Part shown: in pieces, positions 41,740-55,800 of the stretch
Layout: each line of letters opens with the position of its first letter
Numbering within the stretch: position 1 is the stretch's first letter
NCBI GenBank assembly: GCA_021292165.1
Contig: CM037876.1
Location: forward strand, 39,852,575-39,916,574
DNA: 64,000 bases
Origin: Shinisaurus crocodilurus
Lineage: Eukaryota; Chordata; Lepidosauria; Squamata; Shinisauridae
Direction of reading: 5' to 3'
Made by a program: the position numbers and the translations under genes
The notes under the pieces: model-generated
Told to the model about the DNA's origin: nothing
The model's input: the letters and a program-made list of their open reading frames with translations, nothing else
Database searches by the model: none

Positions 41740-43480
41740 AGGAAGAAAACAGACTGTCAAATAATTAACAATAATCTAGACTTCTGTATATGATTTGCCT
41801 AGAAAATGCCATGATAGGAAACAATTCCCAACCAAGTTATGCAAAAAATATTTTAAGACAAGGATACGGCTATGAGGTTCATTGGTTAAATCATTCATGA
41901 TTTAAATCATCATAATTTAAGTACAGAGCTGCCAAATCTAACAGATCGGTTGAAGTTGTAGCAGTGACCACATCTGAAGTACAACCATGTGATTCAGAAA
42001 GGGTGGGAAAACATTACCTTTGCTTTTGTAACAAGAAATGGGCTACTTCTGTGGATCCTATGGCTCTCCAGTGCCACCCAGTGATGTTGGCCAAAGGGTG
42101 GGAACCTTTCCTTGCCATTGCAATGCAGTGCAGTAGCCCAGGAGAGAAGTACCAGTGTAGAAGAAACTGAGGTAGCTGCTAGTGGGGCAAAAACCTAGGT
42201 CAACTCCTAGTGCCAGTACAAGTGGATAAGTTGCCCTCTCTAGCAAACACCTGGACTCTTACATTGCCTCTCAGAAAGGAGGGCTGATCCAAGATCATGA
42301 GTTTATAATGATTGGGCTCAGACAACATGATAACCCACACTCAAGGGTTGAGTATAGGTTGAATGTGGGTTTTTGCTAAACCATGGGTTGTTGTTGAAAC
42401 ATGGGTTATCATGTTGTCTGAACCCAGCTGCACTAACAAGCCATGGCTTGTTAACCACCAACAACCCATGAAGAGAACCCATGGTTTGTTGTTGGGTTGT
42501 GAACTGTGGGTTGTTCGTGGTTAACAACCATGGTTTGTTATCGTGGCAGGATTCAGACAACATGATAACCCACATTTCAACAACAACCCACGGTTCAATG
42601 GCGACCCACACTCAACCCCTGAGGGTTATCATGTTGTTTGAACCCAGCCAATGACTCCGATATGAACAATGGTTTCTAGACTGTGTACACTTCTGATAAA
42701 CAATAGAGTATGGACAGAAATCACTGGCATTAGATCTGCATGTTAAAGGCATAATTCATCTCCCAGGTAGGACCAGAATCAAAGGTTGTCAATATCAGGC
42801 CCCTGCCAAGGCCCATGCTTTCGCATTGGGGCCCACCACTGTCAAGCTTCTGGCCCTGCTGCTCCTCCTTGTTGTCTCTTCCATTTCAACTGCCTTCTCT
42901 GAGCAAGTGAGCAATGACAGGAGCAGAGAGAAGGAGCAACAGCCTCTGCTTGACTTGCTTGCCCTCTCCCTCTAGCTGGCTGTATGGATTAGGCCTGGAG
43001 GAAGAAGGCCAGTGAAAGGGCAGCGGCAATAGCAGTGAGGAGAAGGAGAAAGCTTCCCTGAGAAAAGAGGAACCACTGAGGGCAGCTTGCTGAAGGGCCT
43101 CTCAAAACTGGGAGCCAGCACTGCTCTCAGTAACAGTGATGATCTATACTACTAGGGGTGCTGTACCTCTGGTCTGCTGGTCAAATCTGGCATGCCTGGG
43201 GTCCCAATCTGGCCTTCCCCATGCCCCACACCCTCTCCCCTTACCACCAATCATTTGGTTGTTTTCCAGCATTTGTGCATTTGTCTCCCCCCAATTAGAT
43301 TGAAATGCCTCTCCTAAGGCTTAGTTACTGGCAGTAAGAGCTTTATACTAAAATAGGCTGGTTTTGGGGGGCATTTTGACGCTGGCCCTTTTGCCTTTGC
43401 CATATTCCCACCCCTGGAATATGGCCCCCAAGAGCTTCTCTGAAATAGAATTCAGCCCTCAGGTTCAAGAGGTTCAAGTT
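41740..43480. repeat. Intron F-G: palindromic repeats
   Basis: It contains the nested palindrome at 42,314-42,646, and an unclassified repeat at 43,150-43,470 whose paralog at 47,130-48,510 is interrupted by a hAT. Otherwise not recognised. Confidence 0.5.
42314..42646. repeat. Nested inverted-repeat element
   Basis: CTCAGACAACATGATAACCC and TGGGTTATCATGTTGTCTGA bound an inner hairpin at 42,314-42,424. A second pair (TTCAGACAACATGATAACCC and GGTTATCATGTTGTTTGAAC) bounds another at 42,550-42,646. The segment between them is itself palindromic (AACAAGCCATGGCTTGTTAA). No target duplication found. Confidence 0.8.
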
Positions 43481-43485
43481 TATTT

Positions 43486-43665
43486 CATAGATTTCATAGA
43501 TCATAGAGTTGGAAGGAGCCTACAAGGCTATCGAGTCCAACCCCCTGCTCAGTGCAGGAAACTAGAGGAGGGGTCTCCCATCCAAGTAACAACCAGGCCT
43601 GACCCTGCTTAGCTTTCCACGCTCAGACAAGCTGAGCCAGCGTAAGCCACAGGCCTGTGTGTGGT
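43486..43665 (-). mobile_element. 5S-rRNA-headed SINE with CR1 tail, full length
   Basis: The same structure as 30,823-30,997: a 5S-like head on the minus strand (GGAAAGCTAAGCAGGGTCAG, TTACTTGGATGGGAGACC) followed by the CR1-like tail (GGGGGTTGGACTCGATAGCC). It lies in the intron between exons F and G. Confidence 0.88.
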
Positions 43666-43739
43666 TCCTTGACCTATAGTAACAATTTCCTTCTGCTTCA
43701 TTGAAGCCCAATAACAGTATAGTTCTAATTGCGAGGTTA

Positions 43740-46478
<2,739 letters not shown>

Positions 46479-46588
46479 GTTAGGGCCTCAGAATAATTAT
46501 AGTGAGGAGAAACTCCTAAAAATTTCTGAACTTCATCCATTATAGTAGCTGGGTCACTTCTTAGCTGCTGTCCATCGATAATTAGCAA
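46479..46588 (-). CDS. NDST4: NDST4-like exon E
   Basis: Of 110 bp, after acceptor TATACAG and before donor GTGAGT; phase 0 to 2. It encodes [43 protein letters not shown] rather than LRTDPAT fits NDST4. Confidence 0.93.
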
Positions 46589-47129
46589 CTGTATAGAAAG
46601 ATATACTGTTTTAAAAAACATGTTTAAAAAATTCAGATGAAGTAGCGTAAGTTGATTTATATGATCTCTAGCAAAAAGATGGCTTTGTCATAGGTATATA
46701 TTTCCCATGACATGACACGACAAATGCATCTATTAGAATGCATTAGGATCAATTTATCAGTTCTTATGTGTGGTCAGACTGTAACAAGCAAGGACATCTA
46801 CTCAATATTTTTTTTAAAAAATATATATGCATCAATATAAAATAACAAGCTAGGATAGCTCTGTCCAATATTATTTCTCTTCCCACTCTTGGTTTTTTGG
46901 GGTTGTAAGCAGTAAAAACAGGATCTCACAGAAGAAGAGATAAAAAGAACAACCACCATTACTTGCAAACAATAAAAGCAACATCTTGCAAAATGACTGG
47001 CAAAAGGGCCACTCAGCTGTGTAGATGACGCACACACCCCAATTTGTACAGTGAATACATAGGGGGAGAAGTGGATCTGTGCTCACTGGACCACTGCTGA
47101 TGTCTGTGCATCATCAGCTCACCCCACCC

Positions 47130-48510
47130 CAACTTCTCCATCAGGGGTTCCAGAGGCCAAATCTGGCCTCCCTGGGGTCCCAAAGTGCTCCTCCCAGGGA
47201 TTCCCGGACGGCCATACCCCTTTCCTCTGACCACCAATCATTTGGTGGTTTCCCAGCTTTTGTGCAGTTCCCCTCCTCCCATTCTAAAAGGTTGAAAAGC
47301 CTCCCATAACACTTAGTTACTGGTAGGAATAGCTTTAACCTAAACCAGTGATGGCGAACCTATGGCACGGGTGCCACAGCTGGCACGCAGGGACCTCTCT
47401 GTGGGCACTCGAGCCATTGGTCACCAGATCGCGAAAAGACTGTCCCCTTCTGCAAAACACTAATGATCTTGTTCTTTCTCACAGTGTGGAACAGAATGAT
47501 TTTATTCTAGAATTCCTGTTACAGAATTCCTTTCTACATTGTTATCACATTTAAAAGATTTTGAAGAATGATGCACAGAGCATGGCTTGGATGTAAAGCC
47601 CTAACAGTTGACCTGAGTGCTGCATGTGTTGCTCTCAAACTAACGGAGTATGAGCCAAGGTTTGACAAATTATCAGCATGCATGCAATAGCAAAAATCAC
47701 ATTAATTGTGCAAAAGCATGCCCAATGCAAACTTTTACCTAATGCAGTGTTTGCAGTCCAAGACATAAAGTGTTTAAAATGTGTTAAGCACATTTAGTTT
47801 TGTTGTTTATCTTGCTCATCCTAGTACAGGTTGACTTTTACTTTTACTAATCCGACACCTGTAGAAGCAGGGAAAGGACCCGGGGTAAAGCTTGCCCCAT
47901 ACAATTTCAGTCTGGCATATAATCATATTACAAGTTGAGAATCCCTTATCCAAAAATACATGTGCCTAATTATTTAAAAAGTTTGTATAAATTCCCTTCA
48001 GGCTATGTGTACAATGTAGTACTATAATGATTTTTTGAGTTGATTTTTTCCCCAACAAAAAACTGTTTGTATCATTGAAAGCTCTGTTATTGTGTTTTTC
48101 TTTTAAGACAAAAGATGTTAATTAGTTCGGACAACTGTATGAGTTGTTTTTCTAAAACTAAAACCTCGGTATTCAGGTTTAATTGCAGTGTTGGCACTTT
48201 GAAATAAATAAGTTGGTTTTGTGTTGCAATTTGGGCACTTGGACTCAAAAAGGTTCGCCATCACTGACCTAAACTATGCTGGCACGCTGGTATTTTTGCC
48301 CCTGCTCCCTTTGCTGTTGCCTTTTTGGCCCCACCTTCTTTGTCCTCAGTCCCGCCCCCTTTGCGCTTTGTCCTCCGCCCTGCCCCGCCCCCTTGGTCCC
48401 ACCTTCTTTGTCCTCAGCCCCGCCCCCTTTGCTCCACCCACCACTGAGATGCAGCCCCCGACCCCGAGAGCTTCTCCCAAATGGAATTCGTCCCTTGGGC
48501 TGAAAGAAAG
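47130..48510. repeat. Unclassified repeat, interrupted by hAT
   Basis: Left part 47,130-47,337 (CCACCAATCATTTGGTGGTT, CACTTAGTTACTGG) and right part 48,275-48,510 (CCCGAGAGCTTCTCCCAAAT) match 43,160-43,470, which is continuous. The right part also has a small tandem duplication of CCACCTTCTTTGTCCTCAG. Confidence 0.7.
47346..48266. mobile_element. hAT non-autonomous transposon, third copy
   Basis: The ends are CAGTGATGGCGAACC and GGTTCGCCATCACTG, with a perfect 8-bp target duplication ACCTAAAC (47,338-47,345 and 48,267-48,274). It sits in the intron between exons D and E and splits an older repeat. No transposase. Confidence 0.94.
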
Positions 48511-49149
48511 AGGTGCCCCGCTGATCTACACATTCAGCAGTAGATCTCAAAGTGGTACCTACATGCAAAAAGCTGTAGAGACAACAACTAACTAAGCTAC
48601 CAACATTGAGAAATCTCAGTGGATCTATAGGAGTAATATTCGAGGTGTGGGGTAGGCTGTTCTGGATTCTTCATCCCTACCCTGGACAGATTTGGCTAAA
48701 GCCAATTACAGCTGCTTCAGCACTACATCGGGCTCTTCAGATACAGCTAACACATAAAACATGGCTCTGTAGATGCTGCTGTGGCTGTAAGAAATGGCAC
48801 ACAGTTTTTAAAGGATCCTTGCTGGATATCGTTGGTGTGCAAGCCTATTTTGAATTATTGAAATTTTGAGTGCCCATTATTAATTATGAGTGCAGAATGA
48901 CTGCACTCTAGTACATTTCGTTAAGTGCTTGCTCTTACCAGTCTTAAAAACGGAATCCCACCAACTGGGCAAACAGGAGAAGAAGCTCACTTCAGAAAGA
49001 AAGAGAACGGCATTGTAGGACCTGCATTCCTTCAGGATCAGCATAATATGGCCACCTCACAGGAATGATTTCAAGTGGCTTCCCAATAGTAGTGGCAGTG
49101 ACCTTAAGTTATTACACAGATCGTAACCAGCATAATCCTTGCACATGAC

Positions 49150-49320
49150 ATGTTTACTCAGAGGGTAGCCTCATTATGTTCCGTTGGGCTTATTCCCAGG
49201 TAAGTTTACATAGGGCTGTAGTTCTAACAGCACAACCGTATGCATGTCTACTCAGAAATAAGTCCAACTGAGTTAAATGGGGCTTATTTCCAGATAACTG
49301 GGTATAGGATTGCAGCCTAA
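49150..49320. repeat. Two adjacent copies of a short palindromic repeat
   Basis: TTGGGCTTATTCCCAGGTAA and ATGTCTACTCAGAAATAAGT, AAATGGGGCTTATTTCCAGA are copies of the repeat also in the hairpin loop at 21,812-21,900. Confidence 0.65.
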
Positions 49321-49827
49321 ATAATTGTTTCAGATTGGCCTTGATCATTAGGCTTTGGAACAACAAACAGCTATGTTGTGAAGAAGCAACTCTCTATGCA
49401 CGCAACTTAAATTTAAAAAGGACAAGGTTGTTTCTCTCATCTCAGTAATAAAATCAGTAATAAAATCAGAGACGAACGCAACAGATATTGAGAATATAGC
49501 CTGAAACCAGAGCGGGAAACTTTGAACACACATTCCTTCTGGCTCTGGGATCTGAATCTGAAAGCCATTTTGCTGGCAGGAAGGAATAACAGAATTATAG
49601 GGCCTGAAGGAAACCAATAAGAGTCTCTCTAATCTAAATCCCTGAACAGAGGTTGGGATATAATCCACATCTAAACATTTCTTCCTGGTAAGACAGTATA
49701 AGACCAAATTAAACTGTGTCGTGTGAGCGGAGAATGAAAAGACTATGGTGCCCATTTCAACAGATGTGCCCGTAATCTATCATTCCTCCCACCACACACG
49801 CCTAAGTTTAATAAAAATCACACACGC

Positions 49828-49850
49828 ACAACAACAACAACAACAACAAC
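49828..49850. repeat. (CAA)n microsatellite
   Basis: Seven to eight CAA units. Confidence 0.93.
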
Positions 49851-50749
49851 TCTCCTTTTTGGGTCAAGCGAGTTTATAGCAGAAAGTGAACATGTTCCCA
49901 AGTTGGCCAACCAATCTGACCCTGCTGCTGGTCTGGAGGTGAAGTAAGCAGTGGCTGGGTAAGTTGTAGAACTGGTGGAGAGGGCAGCTCCCTCTTTACC
50001 AGGCAACATGTTCCCAGAGAACTTTGAGGAGCTCGGCCCTCACCGATACTCCCATCCCTACCACCACCATCCTATATATGCAAAGTTGTTACAGCATGAG
50101 CAGGTGTATCAAGTCCCCATCTTTTCTTCTGTACAATCATGTACCTGGGAGGGAGCGACAGCACGTTGTCAGGTCCTGTTGCTCCCAGGGACATCTGTGG
50201 CCCCATTTTGCATGTGCGCGCCAGCAACTGGTCTTTCTAGCTGCTTGGTGCTATTATTTCATGTAGGAAAAGGTGAAACACACTGAAAGGCCAACCTTGC
50301 TTGGACCACCTCATAAATACATTTTTTAATATGAATTTTGTGTGGATTTTTTGGGTGACGGCAGCAGCGAAATATCACACAAGAATGCAGAATTGGGTGG
50401 GACTTAATCATGAACTAATTTAGTGCGTGGTGTGGCGCTGGTGCTTTCAAGCCTGCCGATGCTCTGAATGCGAATACTGCAGACCCGCCTCTTTATTATT
50501 TATTTATTTATTTACTTATTTATACAGTATTTGTATACCATGATGGGGCGGGAATGACAGCAAAGCCCCGTGTGTGCGAGATGGGAGATTAAAAAACCTG
50601 TTCCCGTGTGTAGACGCCCATAAATCCACACACAGAAGTTCAGATCTTTCTCTCCCTCTCTGCGCAGCGTGCAGCGTTTCGGTTGCAAACAGCCAGCCAG
50701 CTCCTGTAATCTGATTCCAGCTGCCAGCTCCCCCGGTTTGTAGATTCCA

Positions 50750-51209
50750 TGTAGTAAGGAAATAACTCTAACTCCACAGGTCTATTCTACCTGTTTATTT
50801 ACTTTAGCAAGTAATATTCTACAGAGTATACATTCCTAGTTACAGTCCATGTGCAGAGTACAATGCATAGCAAGCATTTATTCCAGTGGAGCAAGGTTGG
50901 CTTTACTCCACCTCAGCAAAGACGTTACATGGTTGCATAAGTCCAGCAAGCAAAAGTCAGAAGAAAAGAGTGAAGAGAGAGAACAGTTCTGCTTCTCTCT
51001 AAAATGGTTCCAGACAGAAAAAACAAGTCAGTACGTCACCAGAAAGCATAAACCATGTGACAGGCTCATACTGTTTCCCATACACTCTAGTAACCCCTGT
51101 GAGAGCACGAGATTCTAGAAAGACACAACAAACTTGTTTACCGCCATTCTGTTCCTTCCATGTTGTCAACAATGTGCTCCAGCTTGTGAATGTGATACAT
51201 ATCACAACA
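50750..51209 (-). mobile_element. Probable solo LTR in NDST4-like intron
   Basis: On the minus strand it starts TGTTGTGATATG and ends CCTTACTACA, with TG...CA ends. Flanking pentamers are TTCCA and TACCA (one mismatch). AATAAA occurs at 50,877-50,882 and 50,794-50,799. It is 460 bp, within plausible LTR size. It lies about 750 bp from exon D, in the same orientation as the gene. Confidence 0.6.
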
Positions 51210-51955
51210 TACCACTCCATATCTAAGCAGATTTTGGAGTGGTGAACAATTAAATAATAAAACCAGAGAAAGAATAAAGACCATGTGTAGAAAACAAGGT
51301 ATTATTAAAACTGTGTCTGGTCAGTAAGGAAGGGTTCCCAGAACAAGGGGGAGGTCTTCAGCCTGCCTGACCTCCAGAGGCAAGCAGTTCCATAGAAACT
51401 CTTTCTATCTTCCTGCCCTTTTCTGCACAGGTGAAGTGCCACAGACTACAATCTACTCAGTTATGGGATGCAAAGGCAAGGTGAAGTCCTCCCACCCGCT
51501 TGGTGTGTGTGGATCCTCTCAGCACTGGATTTGCTGGAATCCCATGCCTTGGCTGAATGCAGCCTAGCTACTGGGGTTCCTTGTCTTCCCAAGGCAGGCT
51601 GACAATGCCCAAAGCCATGTATGTTCTCAAACAACTAATTATTCCAAAGAAGCCAGGATAGGAAAATATTTCAAAATTCTTCAGCACAAACATTCGAGTT
51701 TTTAGATGCCAAGGGAATTATCTAGCTCTTCCTAAAGTAATCTTGCATTTTAGTACTGAAGAGGCATGAATTGCATGCTGAAGTGCTTTGTCTTTTAGGA
51801 TGAGCCACAAGATGTATGCTTGAGGCTTATCAATCCATTATTAAACAAGTTACAATATTACAATCCATTATTAAGTATGTTACAATATTAAACATATATT
51901 ATTAAATTATGATCATCGTTTATCACAGGAAAATATTTGGAGAGATGGAAATTAC

Positions 51956-52126
51956 CTGTGAAGTGGGGAAGTACGTCAGCCATCTTTCTATATGGATAGC
52001 ATACCAGCCAGGGATCAAACATCTTTTCTGTAGAGCCTTTAGCTCAGGGGGTGCCCAGTCGTCTGAAGTAATCACTTCATAGAAATTGAACTTCAGAGCA
52101 GCAGAGTCCTCATGAGAACGTTGATG
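51956..52126 (-). CDS. NDST4: NDST4-like exon D
   Basis: Of 171 bp (57 codons, phase 0 at both ends), after acceptor CAACTAG and before donor GTAATT. It starts HQRSHED, whose first His equals His716 of NDST1 (active site), and continues through [36 protein letters not shown] and LTYFPTSQ are closer to NDST4 than NDST3 as remembered. Confidence 0.94.
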
Positions 52127-52242
52127 CTAGTTGAGGAAAAGGGAATGTTAATTAACCACAAGTCAGGTGGAGGCTCTGAGATTTTCCCAGACTTCCCCCC
52201 GAGTACCTTTTACCAACTCCAGTTGATTTGCCAACTGCACCC

Positions 52243-52520
52243 ACTACAGAAAGATAACAGAGAGTCTTGTGGAACCTTAAAGACTAACATGTTTATTATG
52301 GCATCAGCTTTTGTGCACCAGAGCCAACTTCACTGGATGCATGGAATGTCAAATATGGAACAAAGTTTCTTCTTCTCCCTACACTGACGTGTTTATATTT
52401 CATGCATCTGAAAGCTCATGCCATAATTAATTTGTTAGACTGTAAGTTGCCACAAAAAAAAAATTGTTTTGTTTTTGCTGTAACAGACTAACACAGCTTA
52501 CCTCTCTGGAAACTGTTACA
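52243..52520. repeat. Widespread amniote inverted-repeat element
   Basis: AGAGTCTTGTGGAACCTTAA, AGACTAACATGTTTATTATG and GCATCAGCTTTTGTG pair with GAAAGCTCATGCCATAATTA and TTTGTTAGACTGTAAGTTGC. The trailing CAGACTAACACAGCTTACCT is typical of a common sauropsid repeat. It lies in the intron between exons C and D. Confidence 0.65.
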
Positions 52521-53057
52521 CTGAAAGACAGAAATCTAGCTACTGTCATTCATGTCCTGGACTGGTAACTTCCAGATTAGACTACTGTAATGAGCTCTAT
52601 GTGGGGGCTACTCTTGAAGATGGTTTGGAAAGTACAACTGATTCAAAATGCTGCTGCTCACCTTTTGACAGGTGTGGGCTGGTGAGAACACATACCTGTT
52701 CTGAAACATCTGCACTGATTACTAGTTCATTTCCATGCATTTCATGTGCCAGGAGCAAGACCTTTTCTGGAATGGAATGTGCTTCCCTGAGAAGTACACA
52801 TATGTTCTTTCCTGGTTTATTTTTGGAGGCAGGGGATGGCAGATTGCATTCAAGTCTACATTTGGCTCCAGGATATGCAAATTGGGCAAATTCTGATAAA
52901 CAAATGAACTGAAATGACACATTCCTGCATTTGCCTAACTGATGTGGTCCTTCCATCTAGAGATTAGGTGAACAATCCCCATGCTATCAAAGTAATGGAT
53001 CTGAATTGGGCTTATCACACAGCTGTGAGATCACTTTTCCCAGTGCAAGTATCATAC

Positions 53058-53232
53058 CTGATACCAGGAGTATGCTCGGTCTGATGGATCAATGAGAATG
53101 GTGATGATTTTTGCTTTGGGAATCAAGGAGGCTGCACGTTTGGGAGCATCTTCTGAATGAAAGTAGTTGGCACTTTTCTCAAACAGGATATCAATGGTGA
53201 TGTTGTAAGGGGCAGGAAAAAAATTCATATAC
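53058..53232 (-). CDS. NDST4: NDST4-like exon C (3'-phosphate binding)
   Basis: Of 175 bp, after acceptor ACTTGCAG and before donor GTATGA; phase 2 to 0. It begins [20 protein letters not shown] and ends [26 protein letters not shown] is the 3'-PB motif; its Ser equals Ser712 of NDST1. [11 protein letters not shown] is a family signature of the substrate cleft. Confidence 0.94.
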
Positions 53233-53289
53233 CTGCAAGTAAAAACACAATATCACAATGATGAGGGGGATTAGAATATATGTTAAATC

Positions 53290-53625
53290 ATATTAACATG
53301 TGGAAACCTGGCAAACAAGGGAAAGGGCCTTCTTGGGGGTGGCCCCCCAACTGTGGTCTGGTGTCAACATTGTCATCTTTTCAGCACCATGTTAAAACTT
53401 TCCTCTACTCCCGGGCATTTGACGGCATATGATGGGGCTTCTTAGTTTAGTTGTTTTACTAAACAACTTTAGGTATTTTAATTCTTTTTAGCTGTTTTAA
53501 ATTGTTTTAACTCTCTGTATGTTTCAGCTTCTACTATAAGGTGCCTTGAGTCTTTATTTAGAAAAAGGTGTCTAACACATTTAATAAATGATATCATTAA
53601 TAATAATATCAATAATAATACCTGT
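53290..53625 (+). mobile_element. L2-like LINE 3' end
   Basis: GGGCCTTCTTGGGGGTGGCC, CCCAACTGTGGTCTGG and the 3' UTR with TAAGGTGCCTTGAG and an AATAA-rich tail match the L2-like ends at 40,215 and 62,405. It lies in the intron between exons B and C. Confidence 0.7.
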
Positions 53626-53634
53626 GTAATGGAC

Positions 53635-53662
<28 letters not shown>
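53635..53662. repeat. (TG)n microsatellite
   Basis: About fourteen TG units. Confidence 0.96.
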
Positions 53663-53665
<3 letters not shown>

Positions 53666-54594
53666 TGAAGTATTGGAGTACATGTAACTGAAGTCAAAGA
53701 TATACTTCAGTAAAATTAATGAAGTCTCCTCCCCTCTCCTCCCCCAGAAAGCCCCCCAAAACGCGCTTCCGAGGTCACTCTTATGACTTCCAAGAAGCAG
53801 CTGGTGTGGTTCTTTCCACGCAGGCTGCAAGGCGGGAGGAGGGCGCTCCAAATGAAGATCTCCAGCTACGAGGTTGGAGCGATTTTCTGATCTCATAGTT
53901 GGGAATCCAAAAAATCCTATGGCCATCTAGACACTGCATAGTGGCTATAGGATTGCTATTAGTTATTTTATTTTGATTCCAAAATTTTCAAAATTTCAAA
54001 GACCCATCCTCTTTTGCCTCTTTTCATAGGGGAAAAACTGAATCCCCTGATCATTTTAGTTCCCTATTTCTGTTATCTTCTCCAGCTGTATGAGACTGTT
54101 TTCGAGATGGGGCAACCAGAACTGGGTGGTGTCTTCAAAATGTGGGTGCTTTATCAGCTTATATAATAGCATTATGATACTTCTGCTTTATGTTCATTCA
54201 CTTCCCTGATCATTCCCAACACTGAACTTGTCTTTTTCATTGCAGCTGATAATAATTTACAACAAATCTACTACAGCCAATTTACAACAGCCAATTAAAA
54301 ACAAAATTAAAAGAGACAGAAAGGGAACAAAACATGAAAGCCCAACTCTTTCCTCAACTGCATTTGTTTCTGGAAAACATAAATATTGGTATTGTAACAT
54401 GAAATGAGAAATAAAGGAGCAACATTTTGGCAAACATCTCATCAGTATGAACTAATTTTTAATTCATTCTCATAGCACCATGCACAGAAAATTCATCTGG
54501 AAATTATGCAGATGTCGCAAATACTTCTATAATTGCTCCTCTGTGGTTTAGCATATGCTAGCAATGGACATTTGTTTTTTGTTATTCTTCTTAC

Positions 54595-54718
54595 CAGTCG
54601 ATTCCCTTGTGATAGTTGTTTCCATTAAAGAACTGAACTTCTTCAAAGGTTTTTTGACTAGGGAGATTACTAATGATGGAAGGATGCATAAGGAGAAATA
54701 AATAAAGTGCTGTTGTTC
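54595..54718 (-). CDS. NDST4: NDST4-like exon B (catalytic base)
   Basis: Of 124 bp, after acceptor CCTGTAG and before donor GTAAGA; phase 1 to 2. It encodes [37 protein letters not shown]. The second Glu of FEE corresponds to Glu642 of NDST1, the proposed catalytic base. [10 protein letters not shown] favours NDST4 over its paralogs. Confidence 0.93.
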
Positions 54719-55025
54719 CTACAGGGGAAAAACACCAGAAGGCAGGATTATATGATAGTGTAGGAAAGGGCAAGGGAGGTAAAGCATTTAAACAATGGTT
54801 TTGCATCAAATATATTCCCAGATAAAGAAGAAAATCCCAGTTATGGAAAAAATATGTTAATGCTATGTAATTTTATATCAATCCAGACAAAGACTTGCTG
54901 AAATTGCTTTTCTTAACTTAAATTTTGCTCTCCATTGAGTTAATGAGTCCCCTATTGACTGCACTGGGAAATGTGTATACATGTTTTAAAACAAAAAATT
55001 GTCTCACATCTGAGAACTCTTTCCA

Positions 55026-55045
55026 ACACACACACACACACACAC
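55026..55045. repeat. (CA)n microsatellite
   Basis: About ten CA units. Confidence 0.93.
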
Positions 55046-55099
55046 GTTAGATTTATCTTCCATCTTCTCTCAAGGGTACACAACACCATGCCTTCTTTC

Positions 55100-55263
55100 T
55101 AGGACTGGTGCAAGGCAGTTTGGTGCCCTAGGCAAGATCAGATATTTAGCGCCCCCCTTCCCACTTGAGAGCTCTGTATTTTTTTTCAAGGTTTTTCTGG
55201 CACCCCCTTTAGCCCTGCGCCCTAGGCAGCTGCCTAGTTGGCCTAATGGTAGCACTGGCCCTG
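55100..55263. mobile_element. hAT MITE
   Basis: The ends are TAGGACTGGTGC and GCACTGGCCCTG, with a perfect 8-bp target duplication CTTCTTTC (55,092-55,099 and 55,264-55,271). At 164 bp it is non-coding and lies in the intron between exons A and B. Confidence 0.85.
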
Positions 55264-55574
55264 CTTCTTTCACAACAATGTTGTGAGGTTGGCTAGGCTG
55301 AACAAAAATTGCAATCCAAGTAACTCAGTACACTTCACAGCTGTGGATGGATTTGAATTTTGGGCTAAAATAATCAAAACCAGTATGCCCTACTCCCAAT
55401 AAATGGGGTTAGAACTGAAGCGTAAGGCTGCAATCCAACTAGGGAGTAAACAACATTGAATACAGTAGGACCTCCTACCACAGGATTGCACTTGAATTGA
55501 CTGATATCGGAATCCAAACAAACAAATTTGTTTTCTGTTGCTTCAAAGAGTAGGACACAAACTAATTCAAATGA

Positions 55575-55800
55575 CAAGAAAAGAGATTTCAAGTAAGCAT
55601 TAGGAAGAACTACCTGATGGCATGAATTGTTCAACTGTGGAATGGACTGCCTCAGAAGGTGGTGGGCTCTCCTTCATTAGAGGTATTTTTAAGAAGGTTT
55701 TTGATGGCCACCTACCAGGGATGACATAGTAGTGAATTTCCTGCATTGATAGAGGTTTGGACTAGATGACTTTTGAGGTCCCTTCGAACTCTATGATTCC
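55575..55800 (+). mobile_element. CR1 LINE 3' end
   Basis: GTGGAATGGACTGCCTCAGA, AGGTGGTGGGCTCTCCTTCA and GGACTAGATGACTTTTGAGG, CCCTTCGAACTCTATGATTC are the end of CR1 ORF2 and its tail. Only the last 220 bp are present. Confidence 0.85.
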
